Assembly (NCBI RefSeq): GCF_019264345.1
Contig: NZ_JAHVAO010000004.1
Location: forward strand, 62,001 to 126,000
DNA: 64,000 nt
Direction: 5' to 3'
From: Marinobacter arenosus
GTDB taxonomy: Bacteria > Pseudomonadota > Gammaproteobacteria > Pseudomonadales > Oleiphilaceae
Each line of letters begins with the position of its first letter. Within the stretch, counting starts at the first letter, position 1. Under the pieces are notes generated by a model that did no database searches, was not told where the DNA came from, and saw nothing but the letters and a program-made list of their open reading frames with translations. A program made the position numbers and the translations under genes. Of the stretch, positions 17,281-27,003 are shown piece after piece.

Positions 17281-18332
17281 CCGCCACCGGACCTGTTCTC
17301 AATCCAGCGATCCAGCATATCGGTCACATCTTTTACCGTGACCAGTTCCATTGCCCCTTCAAACTCTGCCTTGGCGCCCCAGCGGGCCTCGTCCACCGAT
17401 TTTCCGGTGAACTGCTTCAGGGCCTCCGGATACCGGTTCACACACCACTGCAGTGAGTTGTATGGCCCGGAACGATCCGGGTTGCTGGCTGCAAACAGGC
17501 CAAGGACATCGGTTCCCACGGCGCTGGCGATATGAGCCGGGCCGGTATCGGGAGCGACCACCAGGTCGGCGTGAGTCAGCAAAGCGGTGAGCTGCTTCAG
17601 GGTGTCTTTGCCGCAGATGTTGTGGGCGGTTTCCTTCATCTGGTGTTCGATGGCGGCGCAGTAGTCAGCTTCAAAAGGCGCCGGGCTGCCCACCAGGATG
17701 ACTTTCATGCCATGGGTACGGATGGCATGGTCGGCGAGTTGGGCATAATGGGATGCCGGCCAGTTTCGCAGGGTATGGCTGGCGCACGGACTGATCACAA
17801 GATTGCGACGATCGGTCGCGAGCTGCTCCCGGGCAAACGCGTGATCACTGTCCGCCAATGGGATGACCCATTTCGGAGCGGCGGGCTTGAGCCCCAGTGG
17901 CTCCAGAAAACTCGCCAGACAATCGCGAACGTGCTGGTGGTGAGCCGGTTTGATTCGCCGATTGATGAACAGGCTGTGAAGGTCCTTGCTCCGTGCCTTG
18001 TCGTAGCCCACCCGAATCGTCGATGGAATGCAGGCCGAGGCCAGGTTGGCGCGGAAGGCAACCTGCATGTGCAGCAACGCATCGAATCGGCGGCCTTTCA
18101 TTTTTTGCCGCAGCTCCGCGTAACCTTGGCGGCCGGCCTTCTTGTCGAAAATGATGAACTCGACGCCCGGAAGGTCGCCGATCAGCTTGGCTTCGATCTT
18201 GCCGATGACCCAGGTGATTGCCACGCCGGGAAGCTGTTCCTGGAGACTCAGAACAACGGGAACAACGTGTGTGACATCGCCAATGGCGGACAGGCGGAGA
18301 ATGCAGATCGACTTCATTGGGCAGGGATCCAT
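17277..18332 (-). CDS. Glycosyltransferase family 9, LPS heptosyltransferase-like
   Basis: About 351 residues, GT-B fold. The N-terminal ICILRLSAIGDVTHVVP and the C-terminal donor-site motif PDTGPAHIASAVG are hallmarks of GT9 enzymes (WaaC, WaaF, WaaQ), which transfer ADP-heptose to the LPS inner core on the cytosolic face. Which heptose it adds cannot be decided. The ATG at 18317 (sixth codon, beginning MKSICILRLSAIGD) is an equally likely start. It is divergent from kdkA (142 bases) and so stands at the left boundary of the LPS island. Confidence 0.88.
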   Translation of the reverse strand: MDPCPMKSICILRLSAIGDVTHVVPVVLSLQEQLPGVAITWVIGKIEAKLIGDLPGVEFIIFDKKAGRQGYAELRQKMKGRRFDALLHMQVAFRANLASACIPSTIRVGYDKARSKDLHSLFINRRIKPAHHQHVRDCLASFLEPLGLKPAAPKWVIPLADSDHAFAREQLATDRRNLVISPCASHTLRNWPASHYAQLADHAIRTHGMKVILVGSPAPFEADYCAAIEHQMKETAHNICGKDTLKQLTALLTHADLVVAPDTGPAHIASAVGTDVLGLFAASNPDRSGPYNSLQWCVNRYPEALKQFTGKSVDEARWGAKAEFEGAMELVTVKDVTDMLDRWIENRSGGG

Positions 18333-18474
18333 GGCATGTTCAAAAACAGGTTTGTAGAGCTTTGCAGCTAATCATTGGTAAACTGGCCGCCATTCTATAT
18401 TACTCGCCGGCAGACGTCCCGATACCCAGCCGGCCTGTTGACTGCTCTCATCTTCTTCTGGCGCACGGGGATCC

Positions 18475-19191
18475 ATGGTCGAGTCTGAAATCTGCGAACG
18501 GGAAAAGGGCTCAGGACTGCTCATACATCCGGATTACGAGGGACGCGTCACCAAAGAGTGGTTCAAACCGGACTACTGGGGAGAGCGAGCGCAGCCTGTC
18601 AGCACCGGTGGGCGAGGGGGAGCCTGGTTCCTTGAGGCCGATGGTAGCCGACTCGTATTGCGGGAATACCGGCGAGGCGGCCTGGTCGCCAAACTGTCCG
18701 AGAAGGCCTACGCCTATACCCGCGAACAGGACGTACGTTCGTTCTCGGAATTCCGGCTGTTGAATCAAATGCACCGAATGGGGCTTCCGGTGCCGCGCCC
18801 GGTGGCGGCGTGGTACCGGAAAGTGTCGCTGGTGCAGTATCGGGCCGCCATTATCATTGAACGTCTCGACGGGACCGTGCCTCTGGCCGAGCTGATTACC
18901 CGGCTTCGGGCAGAGGACTGGTGCGCGTTGGGGAAGACCATTCGGCGATTCCATGACGCCGGCGTTCGCCATGCGGATCTGAACTGTTTCAATGTCCTGG
19001 TCGAGGGATCAAGGTTCTACCTGATTGACTTTGATAAGGGACGGATTCAGCCGCCGGGCTCGGCCTCGAGCTGGAAAAACGCCAACCTTGAACGATTTGC
19101 CAGATCTCTGAGGAAAGTGGCGGGTGAGGCCGCACAGCGGAAGGTCTGGGATGCTTTCATGAACGGATATAACGGGAGTCAATCGGCTTGA
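18475..19191 (+). CDS. kdkA: 3-deoxy-D-manno-octulosonic acid (Kdo) kinase
   Basis: 238 residues. It phosphorylates the Kdo of Kdo-lipid A on the inner face of the inner membrane. The small kinase-like fold shows a glycine-rich GGRGGAWFL (45-53), the catalytic loop HADLNCFN (166-173) and the metal motif DFDKGR (185-190), as in Haemophilus KdkA and related LPS kinases (WaaP, InaA). KdkA usually accompanies a WaaA that adds a single Kdo. GGGGAT precedes the ATG. The next gene starts inside its stop codon (TTGA), implying an operon of four transferase genes. Confidence 0.9.
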   Translation: MVESEICEREKGSGLLIHPDYEGRVTKEWFKPDYWGERAQPVSTGGRGGAWFLEADGSRLVLREYRRGGLVAKLSEKAYAYTREQDVRSFSEFRLLNQMHRMGLPVPRPVAAWYRKVSLVQYRAAIIIERLDGTVPLAELITRLRAEDWCALGKTIRRFHDAGVRHADLNCFNVLVEGSRFYLIDFDKGRIQPPGSASSWKNANLERFARSLRKVAGEAAQRKVWDAFMNGYNGSQSA

Positions 19192-20306
19192 TCGACCAAC
19201 AGGAAAACACCTCGCTGCCCGCCGTGCTGTGCCTGACAGACGCATGCGACCGACCGGAGACGGAACTGTTCATCGGACTGAAGAAAGCGGGCTTTGACGT
19301 GGATGTCATGTGCAACCCCAAAGGCCGGAATTATCAGCGGCTGGTGGATGAGGGCATGGTTGCGCAACCCATGGCCTTGGAAAGTCGCTTCGACAAAGCC
19401 GGTATCGACGCTATCCGGAACCAGCTTACGAAGAAAAACTACGAGATCATCCATGCCTACAACCCGAGGGCCCTGGCCTGCGGGCTCAAAGCGTCAAAAG
19501 GGACAGACATCCGGATCGTTGCTTACCGTGGGGTCATCGGGAACATCAGTTTTCTTAATCCCGAGTCCTGGATTACGTTTCTTCACCCTCGGGTCAGCAA
19601 AATCGTGTGCGTCGCAGACGCCATCAAGGACTACCTGGCCAGCCTGAAGTTTCTCTGGCTGCGCATTCCGGACTCGAAACTCCAGCGGATCTACAAGGGG
19701 CACGACCTGGATTGGTATCAGGCTGAGCCTGCCGACCTGAGCGAGTTTGGCGTGCAGGAAGGCGACTTCGTCATCTGCTGCACCGGGCGCAACACACCGC
19801 GAAAAGGGTTTGATGTACTGATCAAAGCACTGGACGGACTGCCGGAGGGTATGACGCCTCATTTACTGCTGGTTGGTGATGTGGATAAAAATGAGCAGAT
19901 AAAGGAACTGGTTGCCCAATCGCCTCATTCCGCTCGAATTCACTTCACCGGTTACCGTAACGATGCCCCGGCTATCGCTGCTGCCAGCGACGTATTTGTG
20001 TTGCCGTCCACAGAAAGGGAAGGGTTGCCGCGCGCGGTGATTGAGTCGATGGTCTATGGCGTCACCCCCGTTGTAACGTGTGTGGGCGGTATGCCTGAAC
20101 TGGTTGAAGATGGTGTGAGCGGCTTGGTTGTTCCGCCGAGAAGCAGCGCGGCGCTGGCTGAAGCAATTGGGCGACTGTATCGTGACAGGGAACTGTTGGC
20201 GGAGCTTGGCAGTGCTGCCAGGCGCCGGATTTCCGATCATTTTCACACCTCCCAAACCGTCCGTGAGACTGGGGATTTGTACAAGTCATTAACCGGTAGG
20301 ACGTGA
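19188..20306 (+). CDS. Glycosyltransferase family 4
   Basis: 372 residues, GT-B fold. The C-terminal nucleotide-sugar domain has TGRNTPRKGFDVLIKAL, HFTGYRNDAP and the E-x7-E motif STEREGLPRAVIES, then GGMPELVEDGVSGLVVPP. These define GT4 retaining transferases. The start is TTG at 19188, overlapping the kdkA stop as TTGA, with GGGAG about 8 bases upstream. There are no membrane spans; it acts at the cytosolic face. Donor and acceptor are unknown; context indicates LPS core or outer glycan. Confidence 0.88.
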   Translation: MIDQQENTSLPAVLCLTDACDRPETELFIGLKKAGFDVDVMCNPKGRNYQRLVDEGMVAQPMALESRFDKAGIDAIRNQLTKKNYEIIHAYNPRALACGLKASKGTDIRIVAYRGVIGNISFLNPESWITFLHPRVSKIVCVADAIKDYLASLKFLWLRIPDSKLQRIYKGHDLDWYQAEPADLSEFGVQEGDFVICCTGRNTPRKGFDVLIKALDGLPEGMTPHLLLVGDVDKNEQIKELVAQSPHSARIHFTGYRNDAPAIAAASDVFVLPSTEREGLPRAVIESMVYGVTPVVTCVGGMPELVEDGVSGLVVPPRSSAALAEAIGRLYRDRELLAELGSAARRRISDHFHTSQTVRETGDLYKSLTGRT

Positions 20307-21386
20307 ATGCGCCGATATCTGTTTTTTGTCAATCAGCCTTATTCCTACTCGATTCTCCGCCCGCTGCAGGACGAAATTCGCCAGCGTGGCGGAGAGGCGG
20401 CCTGGTTTGTCGCGGGGTGTACGGCGGAGCCACTGGGCCCGGATGAGCGCCATCTCAAGACCGTGAAAGAGGTCATGGAGTTCAATGCGGATGCGACTTT
20501 TGTGCCCGGTGACTGGGTTCCCTATTTCTTTCCGGGTATCAAGGTTGAGGTCTTCCATGGAATGGCGCGCAACAAGCGTGGTCATAGCAGTGAGGATGAG
20601 AGCGATCACTACCGGATCAGGGGCTGGTTTGACCTTTACTGCACTCACGCAGAAAAAGACACTGCAAAGTTTCAGGAGTTGGCCGAGATCCACAGACACT
20701 TTTCGGTCGCCCATACTGGCTGGCCAAAACTGGATCCTTTATTGAGAAATGCGGTTCAAGGGCCGCGAGATAGGGCAGGGGACGATCTCCCCGTCGTCTT
20801 TTACGCATCGACCTTCAGTCGCTCCGTGACGTCAGCACCCTTGCTTGTGAAAAAGATAGCGGAACTGGCTTCCAGTGGCCGCTGGAAGTTCATTGTCACC
20901 CTGCACCCCAAAATGGATCCCGCCGTCGTTGAGCAGTATCGCCGGCTCGCCGGAAAACACCTTCGTTTTGTTGAGAGCGATGAGGATTTGCTCCCGATCT
21001 TCCCGGAAGCAGATGTTATGTTGTGCGACACCTCGTCAATCATGTTCGAATTCATGTTTCTTGATCGTCCCGTCGTGACTTTCAGAACAAAGATGCCGGG
21101 CCCCTACCTCATTGATGTGAACGATGTTGAGGAAGTAGAGCCTGCTCTGGAAAAAGCGCTGGGATACCCTCGGGACCTTATGAATGAGACGCGTGCACTC
21201 TGCAATGAATTGCACAGTTTTCGCGATGGGAAATCCAGTGGGCGTGTTCTGGATGCCGTAGAGGATTTCCTGCTCGAGAGAAAGCCGGGATTGCGGCGGA
21301 AACCACTTAACCTGCTCAGGAAGATCAAAGTCAGACGCCGTTTGCGAAGGGAACTCAAGCGCGGCGTCCGGTTGAGCAGTCAATGA
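20307..21386 (+). CDS. CDP-glycerol glycerophosphotransferase-like protein
   Basis: 359 residues. The N-terminal half has a GT-B-like layout with EVFHGMARNKRGH; the C-terminal half has VVFYASTFSRS, FIVTLHPKMD and DTSSIMFEFMFLDRPVVTF, matching the TagB/TagF-type domain (PF04464) where HP and SS motifs bind the CDP-polyol. In gram-negatives, relatives act in capsule or LPS decoration, sometimes as sugar transferases rather than glycerophosphate transferases. It ends in a very basic amphipathic tail (KIKVRRRLRRELKRG), perhaps for membrane contact. The ATG directly follows the previous stop, with AGGA upstream. Confidence 0.8.
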   Translation: MRRYLFFVNQPYSYSILRPLQDEIRQRGGEAAWFVAGCTAEPLGPDERHLKTVKEVMEFNADATFVPGDWVPYFFPGIKVEVFHGMARNKRGHSSEDESDHYRIRGWFDLYCTHAEKDTAKFQELAEIHRHFSVAHTGWPKLDPLLRNAVQGPRDRAGDDLPVVFYASTFSRSVTSAPLLVKKIAELASSGRWKFIVTLHPKMDPAVVEQYRRLAGKHLRFVESDEDLLPIFPEADVMLCDTSSIMFEFMFLDRPVVTFRTKMPGPYLIDVNDVEEVEPALEKALGYPRDLMNETRALCNELHSFRDGKSSGRVLDAVEDFLLERKPGLRRKPLNLLRKIKVRRRLRRELKRGVRLSSQ

Positions 21387-21420
21387 GCCTTTTCCTTTCA
21401 AGGCTCAGGAGCGCAAGAGC

Positions 21421-22449
21421 TTGAACAGCAACCAGGCCTCTATCAATCTGTTCGTTGCCAGTACGCCATTGCAGCTTATTAGCTGTTCTGAGGCTCGTGA
21501 ACATTACGGATGTGCGGCCGACTCCTGTGTATTAGTGGTGGCCAGGCCTGACAACAAAGAGACGGAGTCCCAGATGGCCTTTCTTGCCGAGACTTTGGGC
21601 TGGAAAGATCGGGAAACCGTCTATCTTGGAAAGACGTCTTTCTATTTTAAACTTGCTGCTCTGTTTCGGCGGTTATCGGGGCGTCCAATTACTCGCCTTT
21701 TCATTGGTAACAAGAACAGCTGGGTGCACGAGACGTTCTACCTTGGTTTGGATAGCGCCCAGGTTATTTTTGTGGATGATGGGCTGGCGACTGTTAAGTA
21801 TTACCATGCCATTCACGATGAGCGTTTCTTTTCGAGGGTATCCGTCGGTAAAAGGCGCATACTGGCTGCCATGGGCATTCGCCTTACCCATGTGCATGAC
21901 ACAAGTAGCATCGCCTTTTTTACCTGCTTTCCCCTGCCTGACTCAGAACGAATAAGAATAGAGATTCACGATTTCCCTCTGTTTCGACGAACCTTCAAAG
22001 CCCACCACGCCCAAAACTCGGACCGTCGGCCTGTCGTGGCTTTTCTGGGGCAGCCCTTCGGCGGAGAGGAACGGTTGGAGCAGGTGAAATTGCACATGCA
22101 ATTCGTGGTTGAGCGACACAAGAATGCTCGGATTCTGTACTTTCTCCACAGAAAAGAGATCGCCGCCGAGCTTGAAAAGGTACTTGGGGCCTTTCCTGTG
22201 GAAATCCGACAGGCCGGTCGCCCAATTGAGGTTGAGGTGGCCATGTCGGGAGAATCCTACCTCGGATTCTACAGTTTTGCCTCAACGGCCCTGTTTACGA
22301 TCAAGAAGATCTTTCCCGAGATGCAGGTGTTCCAGATTGATGACAAAATCCTTGCGTCGAGGCTCCCCTATTACGACGAAATCGTTCAGATGCTGCACCG
22401 AATCGGTGTGCAGACAGCGGGCCTGAATTCGCAGTCGACACCAGGATAG
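21421..22449 (+). CDS. Putative GT52/polysialyltransferase-like glycosyltransferase
   Basis: 342 residues, TTG start with AGGAGC 9 bases upstream. The N-terminal LFVASTPLQLISCSEA resembles the CSTPLQ-type start of GT52 lipooligosaccharide sialyltransferases and GT38 polysialyltransferases. IFVDDGLATVKYY and ARILYFLHRKE recall their D/E-DG and HRKE motifs, and YLGFYSFASTALF recalls their S-x-S acceptor region. Donor specificity (CMP-sialic acid or another nucleotide sugar) cannot be inferred; no CMP-sialate synthesis genes are present. Bases look more AT-rich than in neighbours, suggesting transfer. Last gene of the kdkA run; convergent with the ligase fusion. Confidence 0.6.
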   Translation: MNSNQASINLFVASTPLQLISCSEAREHYGCAADSCVLVVARPDNKETESQMAFLAETLGWKDRETVYLGKTSFYFKLAALFRRLSGRPITRLFIGNKNSWVHETFYLGLDSAQVIFVDDGLATVKYYHAIHDERFFSRVSVGKRRILAAMGIRLTHVHDTSSIAFFTCFPLPDSERIRIEIHDFPLFRRTFKAHHAQNSDRRPVVAFLGQPFGGEERLEQVKLHMQFVVERHKNARILYFLHRKEIAAELEKVLGAFPVEIRQAGRPIEVEVAMSGESYLGFYSFASTALFTIKKIFPEMQVFQIDDKILASRLPYYDEIVQMLHRIGVQTAGLNSQSTPG

Positions 22450-22471
22450 AAGATGGGGGATCGAGATTGCG

Positions 22472-24490
22472 TCATTCTGTCGTATCTTGAACCTTGTTAT
22501 CCCGCGAGAGCGTCCACAACCCTGCGTATTTGTTGAACGTTACCTGAGCATAGGTGACCGCCGTCAAGTACCCGACGGCGCCATCAAGGAAACCAAACCG
22601 GATGAAATAAACCTGAATAAAGGTCATCAGGCCCCTGAGCGTCGGGTACAGCATGGTCCGGGTCTTCTTGCCTTTGCGGTGTTTTTCCAGCGAGCCCAGC
22701 CAGGCGTACTTGGCGCTTTTTTCCAGCGAGTGACCGAAGTCACGGTGTGTGTAGTGGGTCAGTCGGCCCCGCAGCGTTTTTACTTTGCGGCCTTCGGGGA
22801 TCAGGATTCGCTCATGGACCAACGCATCGGAGAAGCTCACGCCCTCACGCCTGAACAGTCGCAAAGGCGCGCGGCCACTGCGTCCGAAGTCGAGACGCTT
22901 GCCATAGATCGTGACCGCCCACGGCAGCTTGTAGGCATCGGCGTCAGGGTCGGCGAGGTGGTGATTGATTTCCCGAGCCAGTTCTGGTGTCACACGTTCG
23001 TCTGCGTCCAAGGACAGTACCCAATCGCCCGTCGCCCTTTCCAGGGCTCGTTGCTTCTGTACACCGAAGCCCGGCCAATCGGTGATTTCGACGATGTCAG
23101 CATACTCTCGCGCTATCTCTGCGGTTCGATCGGAGCTGCCACTGTCCAGAACGATGATCTCATCCGCCACCAGACGAGCTGACGTCAGGCAGTCGGCGAT
23201 GTGTGCCTCCTCGTTCTTGGTGATAATGGTCGCGGATACCTTGCGGGTACGCTGCTTCACATAGGATGCGCTCAATTCGTGAAAGAGGGCTGAGGCGATT
23301 CCCGCAATCGCAAGCAGGTAAAACGTCAGGAACAGATTCCGGTTGAACGTCGCTTCGGTCAGGCCGAAGAAAAAATACCCGGTGCTGACGAGGGCACCCG
23401 CAGCGGCGAGGTGCGCGGCAGGGAGATGTTGGCTGAAAAGGTGCCGGGCAAAAATCGCAAGGGGAATGAAGATCAGCAGGGCCCAGCTCAGGATGCCCGG
23501 AATGCCGCTGGTGGCCGCATTGTTCAGGAAGTCGCTGTGGGCGTGTCCAGAGCAACAGGCAAGCAGATGTTGAGATACGGTGCCATTCGCGGCGGCCGAT
23601 TCAATCGCGTGGGTGTATCCCCCCAGCCCCACGCCAGTCCATGGGTGCTCCTTGAACATCTCCCAGGCAAGCCCCCACACCTCGAATCTAATGGTCATGC
23701 CATTATCAAGGGTGCTCCCATCCATCAGCGCTTGGATAGAGTGGGACATGCGTTCACCCGATACGACTGTCAGCGCCAGAATGGCCGGGATGAGTAACAG
23801 ACCAACGAGACGTGTTTTTTTGCCGACCAGCGGAAGGCATACGAGCAAAAGAAAGGGCAGCGCGACCAGGTTGCTCCGGGTTTCGGAAAGCATGGATATA
23901 GCGGCCGTCGAGACACCCACGAGCACGAACAGAACGCCGGGCATTCTTTTCCCTGTGCGCAGGAAAAAGGAAGCGCCAACCAGCGTCAGTATGCTGCCCA
24001 GTAGTGCAATGTTGCCAAAACTGATCGGATTGATTCCGCCACCGAAACGCATCTCCAGAATCTGGTCGATAGACCAGAGCTGGCTGGCCAGTGCCGAGGC
24101 AAAAGTTAGGATGGCCGAGAGTGAGACAATGCCGAGCGCCATGAACATCGTTTGTGCCCGCAGGCCAGCGTAGCTAAAGGCAATGACCAGTGGCCAGAAG
24201 ACAATAAACCGGGCGTGGCTACCCAGGGTCTTTCCGCCCTCATAATCGAAGCCCTCAAGCAGCCAGGACCAGGCGCTGACCAGAACGAAAAACCAGAATG
24301 CAAAGTGTATCAGTCGCAACTCTTTCGGCGTGTCCCAGCCTGTCCTTTCGGGAGCCTTCCGGGCGATGAGTACGCCTCCGGCAATGGCCAGAAGCAAGGC
24401 GGCGCCTGCCAGGATGCTGGAGGATAGAAGTGCTCCGCCAAGTCCGGCCATAAGCAGGGCCGGTGTTACAGTCCGGTAGGACAGGGTCAT
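22472..24490 (-). CDS. O-antigen ligase fused to a WaaE-type GT2 glycosyltransferase
   Basis: 672 residues in one open frame. Residues 1 to about 410 are a polytopic membrane protein with about ten hydrophobic spans and a periplasmic loop containing HPWTGVGLGGYTHAIE and CCSGHAHSDFLN, typical of the Wzy_C/WaaL O-antigen ligase family. Residues 419-672 form a complete GT2 domain: SATIITKNEEAHI, VLDSGSSDRT, the DxD-type LDADE (about 494-498), HERILIP and a hydrophobic C-terminal helix, resembling WaaE/KdtX. WaaL acts in the periplasm and WaaE in the cytosol, so the joint places both at the same membrane. The family fusion is unusual to me. Confidence 0.88.
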   Translation of the reverse strand: MTLSYRTVTPALLMAGLGGALLSSSILAGAALLLAIAGGVLIARKAPERTGWDTPKELRLIHFAFWFFVLVSAWSWLLEGFDYEGGKTLGSHARFIVFWPLVIAFSYAGLRAQTMFMALGIVSLSAILTFASALASQLWSIDQILEMRFGGGINPISFGNIALLGSILTLVGASFFLRTGKRMPGVLFVLVGVSTAAISMLSETRSNLVALPFLLLVCLPLVGKKTRLVGLLLIPAILALTVVSGERMSHSIQALMDGSTLDNGMTIRFEVWGLAWEMFKEHPWTGVGLGGYTHAIESAAANGTVSQHLLACCSGHAHSDFLNNAATSGIPGILSWALLIFIPLAIFARHLFSQHLPAAHLAAAGALVSTGYFFFGLTEATFNRNLFLTFYLLAIAGIASALFHELSASYVKQRTRKVSATIITKNEEAHIADCLTSARLVADEIIVLDSGSSDRTAEIAREYADIVEITDWPGFGVQKQRALERATGDWVLSLDADERVTPELAREINHHLADPDADAYKLPWAVTIYGKRLDFGRSGRAPLRLFRREGVSFSDALVHERILIPEGRKVKTLRGRLTHYTHRDFGHSLEKSAKYAWLGSLEKHRKGKKTRTMLYPTLRGLMTFIQVYFIRFGFLDGAVGYLTAVTYAQVTFNKYAGLWTLSRDNKVQDTTE

Positions 24491-24553
24491 GTCAGGAAAA
24501 TCCGAGAGTTAAAAGTGAATTTGACAAGCTGGATGTGACACATTGTTCACGAG

Positions 24554-25459
24554 TCAGCAGACTCGGTCAGTGTTGTACGGATTGATTTCCCCCGGCGGAC
24601 GATGACGCATGCGCTTATATTCCCACTGGTACTGTTCCGGGATCTCGAGAACGCAGTGCTCGATCGACCGGTTCAGGGCGGTTGTCGCGACAACCGGATC
24701 TTTGTCGCCCAGGCCGGCTTCAGTCTTTCTGACGACGATCCTGAACCCACGGGCGTCTGGCAGGCGCTCAGCGTAGGTGATCAGAACGTGGGCGCCGGTT
24801 CGCTGAATCAGCTTCGAAACCAGCGTCATCGTTTTTACTTCCATGCCGAAAAACGGAGCGAAAGCGTTGCCTTTACCTCTGGGGGATTGGTCCGGCAGTA
24901 TGCCGGCTACGCCGCCCTCTCGCAGTATGGAGGCCAATCTCGCCAGTCCGCGTCGGTCACCGCGAACGAGCTCCGAGCCGAGGCGTCCGCGGACCTTGAT
25001 CATGTAGTCTTCAAACTCAGGCATATTGGGCGGGCTGTACAGCGCGGCCATCTTGTACCGCGATGAAAAGAAGAGGCCCGCAAGCTCCCAGTTTCCCAGA
25101 TGGGGGGCCAGAAGGATCAGTCCCTCACCGCCGGCCATGGCCTCGTCAATGAGTTCCAAGCCTTCGGTTTCCTTGATGAGGTCGAGGCACTTCTGAACCG
25201 GCCATTCCCACATGAGTGGAACTTCGAGCATGGTTTGCCCGGTCTGGATCATCGACGCCCGGGACATGGTCTGGCGTTCCGTGTCGGAAAGGTCTGGCAG
25301 GCAGATGGACAGGTTGGTGTCGGTCACCTGTCGCGACTTGGTTGGCAGCTTCCAGATCAACAGGCCGAGCCACTTTCCGATTCTCTGGGCGCTTGCCAAT
25401 GACAAGCCGCCCGCGATTCTCAGCAGGCCGGCGATCACCAAATACTTGAGTTTACTCAT
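24554..25459 (-). CDS. LpxL/HtrB-like lysophospholipid acyltransferase (HX4E type)
   Basis: 301 residues. The catalytic motif APHLGNWE (His120, Glu125) and [17 protein letters not shown] are typical of lipid A late acyltransferases, which move an acyl chain from acyl-ACP to Kdo-lipid A at the inner membrane. An N-terminal hydrophobic stretch (residues 5-25) is a likely membrane anchor. It overlaps manC by 4 bases (25456-25459), so the two are coupled. A second, distinct acyltransferase of this fold lies at 31013-31960; the two probably add different acyl chains. Confidence 0.88.
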   Translation of the reverse strand: MSKLKYLVIAGLLRIAGGLSLASAQRIGKWLGLLIWKLPTKSRQVTDTNLSICLPDLSDTERQTMSRASMIQTGQTMLEVPLMWEWPVQKCLDLIKETEGLELIDEAMAGGEGLILLAPHLGNWELAGLFFSSRYKMAALYSPPNMPEFEDYMIKVRGRLGSELVRGDRRGLARLASILREGGVAGILPDQSPRGKGNAFAPFFGMEVKTMTLVSKLIQRTGAHVLITYAERLPDARGFRIVVRKTEAGLGDKDPVVATTALNRSIEHCVLEIPEQYQWEYKRMRHRPPGEINPYNTDRVC

Positions 25460-26871
25460 TTGCGCCCGTACCGGTCCTCGTACCTGACAATGTCGTCTTC
25501 GCCGAGGTAAGAGCCCGACTGCACTTCAATCAACTCAAGGTCAATCACACCGGGATTCTCCAGTGAATGAACCTGCCCGACCGGGATGTAGGTAGACTGG
25601 TTTTCCGTGACCAGATAGGTTTTCTCGCCATTGGTCACTCGCGCCGTGCCGCTTACCACGATCCAGTGCTCAGCGCGATGGTGGTGCATCTGAACCGAGA
25701 GCTTGGCGCCTGGCTTCACGGTGATTCGTTTGACCTGATAACGGGCGCCATTATCGATAGAGTCGTATACGCCCCAGGGCCGGTACACTTCCCGATGATT
25801 CATGTGTTCGTGGCGACCGTCGTTGCGAATCTGTTCGACCACGGATTTTACGTCCTGCACCTTGTCTTTGTGCGCGACAAGGAGCGCGTCCTTGGTCTCG
25901 ATGATGACCAGGTTGTCCACGCCGACCGTAGCCACGAGCCGGCTGTCGGCGCGAACCAGCGTGTTGGCGGTATCCCGGGCGATGACATCGCCGGTCAGGC
26001 TGTTGCCCGCTTCGTCCTTCGAGCTGACGTCCCAGAGCGCCGACCAGGAACCAATGTCACTCCAGCCGGCATCCAGGGCAACAACGGCAGCCTTGCTGGT
26101 TTTTTCCATGACAGCGTAATCCACCGATTCGGAGGGGCAGTCCGCAAACAGTTGGGGATTGACCCGGGTAAAGTGCAGGTCCTCGCTCGCGTCCGCAATC
26201 GCCGCCCTGCATGCCGAGAGGATGTCGGGACGATGGGTTTCCAGTTCTTTGAGGTAGTCCCTGGCAGAAAACAGGAACATGCCGCTATTCCAGAGGTACT
26301 CGCCTGAGGCCAGGTAGGCGGCGGCGGTGTCTTCGTCCGGTTTTTCGACAAACTTGTCCACCGTGTAACAGTCATCCGACAGTTCGGTTCCCCGATGAAT
26401 GTAGCCATAGCCGGTTTCCGGATGACTCGGCACAATACCGAAGGTGACCAGCTTTCCCTGCTCCGCCAGGGGAATGGCTTTCGCTACACCTTGCTGGAAA
26501 GCATCCGTGTCCTGAATCAGGTGGTCGGCGGCGAGAACCAGCATCAGAGGGTTGTCGTCACTCGCACGCTCGCACAGTTGGATGGCAGCCAGGGCAATGG
26601 CTGGAGCCGTGTTGCGCCCGCAGGGTTCCAGGATAATCTGCACGTCTTCCTGGCCGGATTGCCGCATTTGCTCCGCCGCCAGGAACCTGTGCTCTTCATT
26701 ACAGATCAGCAGCGGTTTTTCAGCATTCATGCCCTCAAGTCGGGCAACCGTGGATTGCAGCATGGACAACGGACTGTCCGTCAGTTTCAGGAACTGCTTG
26801 GGATTCAATTGTCGTGACAAAGGCCAGAGCCGGGAACCGGTGCCGCCGGCCATGATGACAGGATGAATCAT
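25456..26871 (-). CDS. manC: Mannose-1-phosphate guanylyltransferase/mannose-6-phosphate isomerase
   Basis: 471 residues, the type II bifunctional length. The N-terminal nucleotidyltransferase carries [12 protein letters not shown] and [10 protein letters not shown]. The C-terminal cupin-type isomerase domain carries [28 protein letters not shown] and the end motif [15 protein letters not shown]. It makes GDP-mannose from mannose-1-phosphate, feeding mannose, rhamnose or fucose residues of surface glycans. No phosphomannomutase (ManB/AlgC) is in the window, so that step must be encoded elsewhere. First gene of a three-gene minus operon with the acyltransferase and ligase fusion. Confidence 0.95.
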   Translation of the reverse strand: MIHPVIMAGGTGSRLWPLSRQLNPKQFLKLTDSPLSMLQSTVARLEGMNAEKPLLICNEEHRFLAAEQMRQSGQEDVQIILEPCGRNTAPAIALAAIQLCERASDDNPLMLVLAADHLIQDTDAFQQGVAKAIPLAEQGKLVTFGIVPSHPETGYGYIHRGTELSDDCYTVDKFVEKPDEDTAAAYLASGEYLWNSGMFLFSARDYLKELETHRPDILSACRAAIADASEDLHFTRVNPQLFADCPSESVDYAVMEKTSKAAVVALDAGWSDIGSWSALWDVSSKDEAGNSLTGDVIARDTANTLVRADSRLVATVGVDNLVIIETKDALLVAHKDKVQDVKSVVEQIRNDGRHEHMNHREVYRPWGVYDSIDNGARYQVKRITVKPGAKLSVQMHHHRAEHWIVVSGTARVTNGEKTYLVTENQSTYIPVGQVHSLENPGVIDLELIEVQSGSYLGEDDIVRYEDRYGRK

Positions 26872-27003
26872 GAATTTACTCCGAACTTGAGTGTGAGAAC
26901 GCCATGAAAAAGTTCCTTTTTAAGCGCGCCATCTTACCACATGGGTATCATAATATTGTCCCGCTACAAACCGAAATCCCGCACTTTGCGATCAGGAGCG
27001 ACA

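Noticed and set aside
18317..18763. 148-codon plus-strand frame overlapping the start of kdkA
   Set aside because: Different frame from kdkA with no motifs; kdkA has a complete kinase signature.
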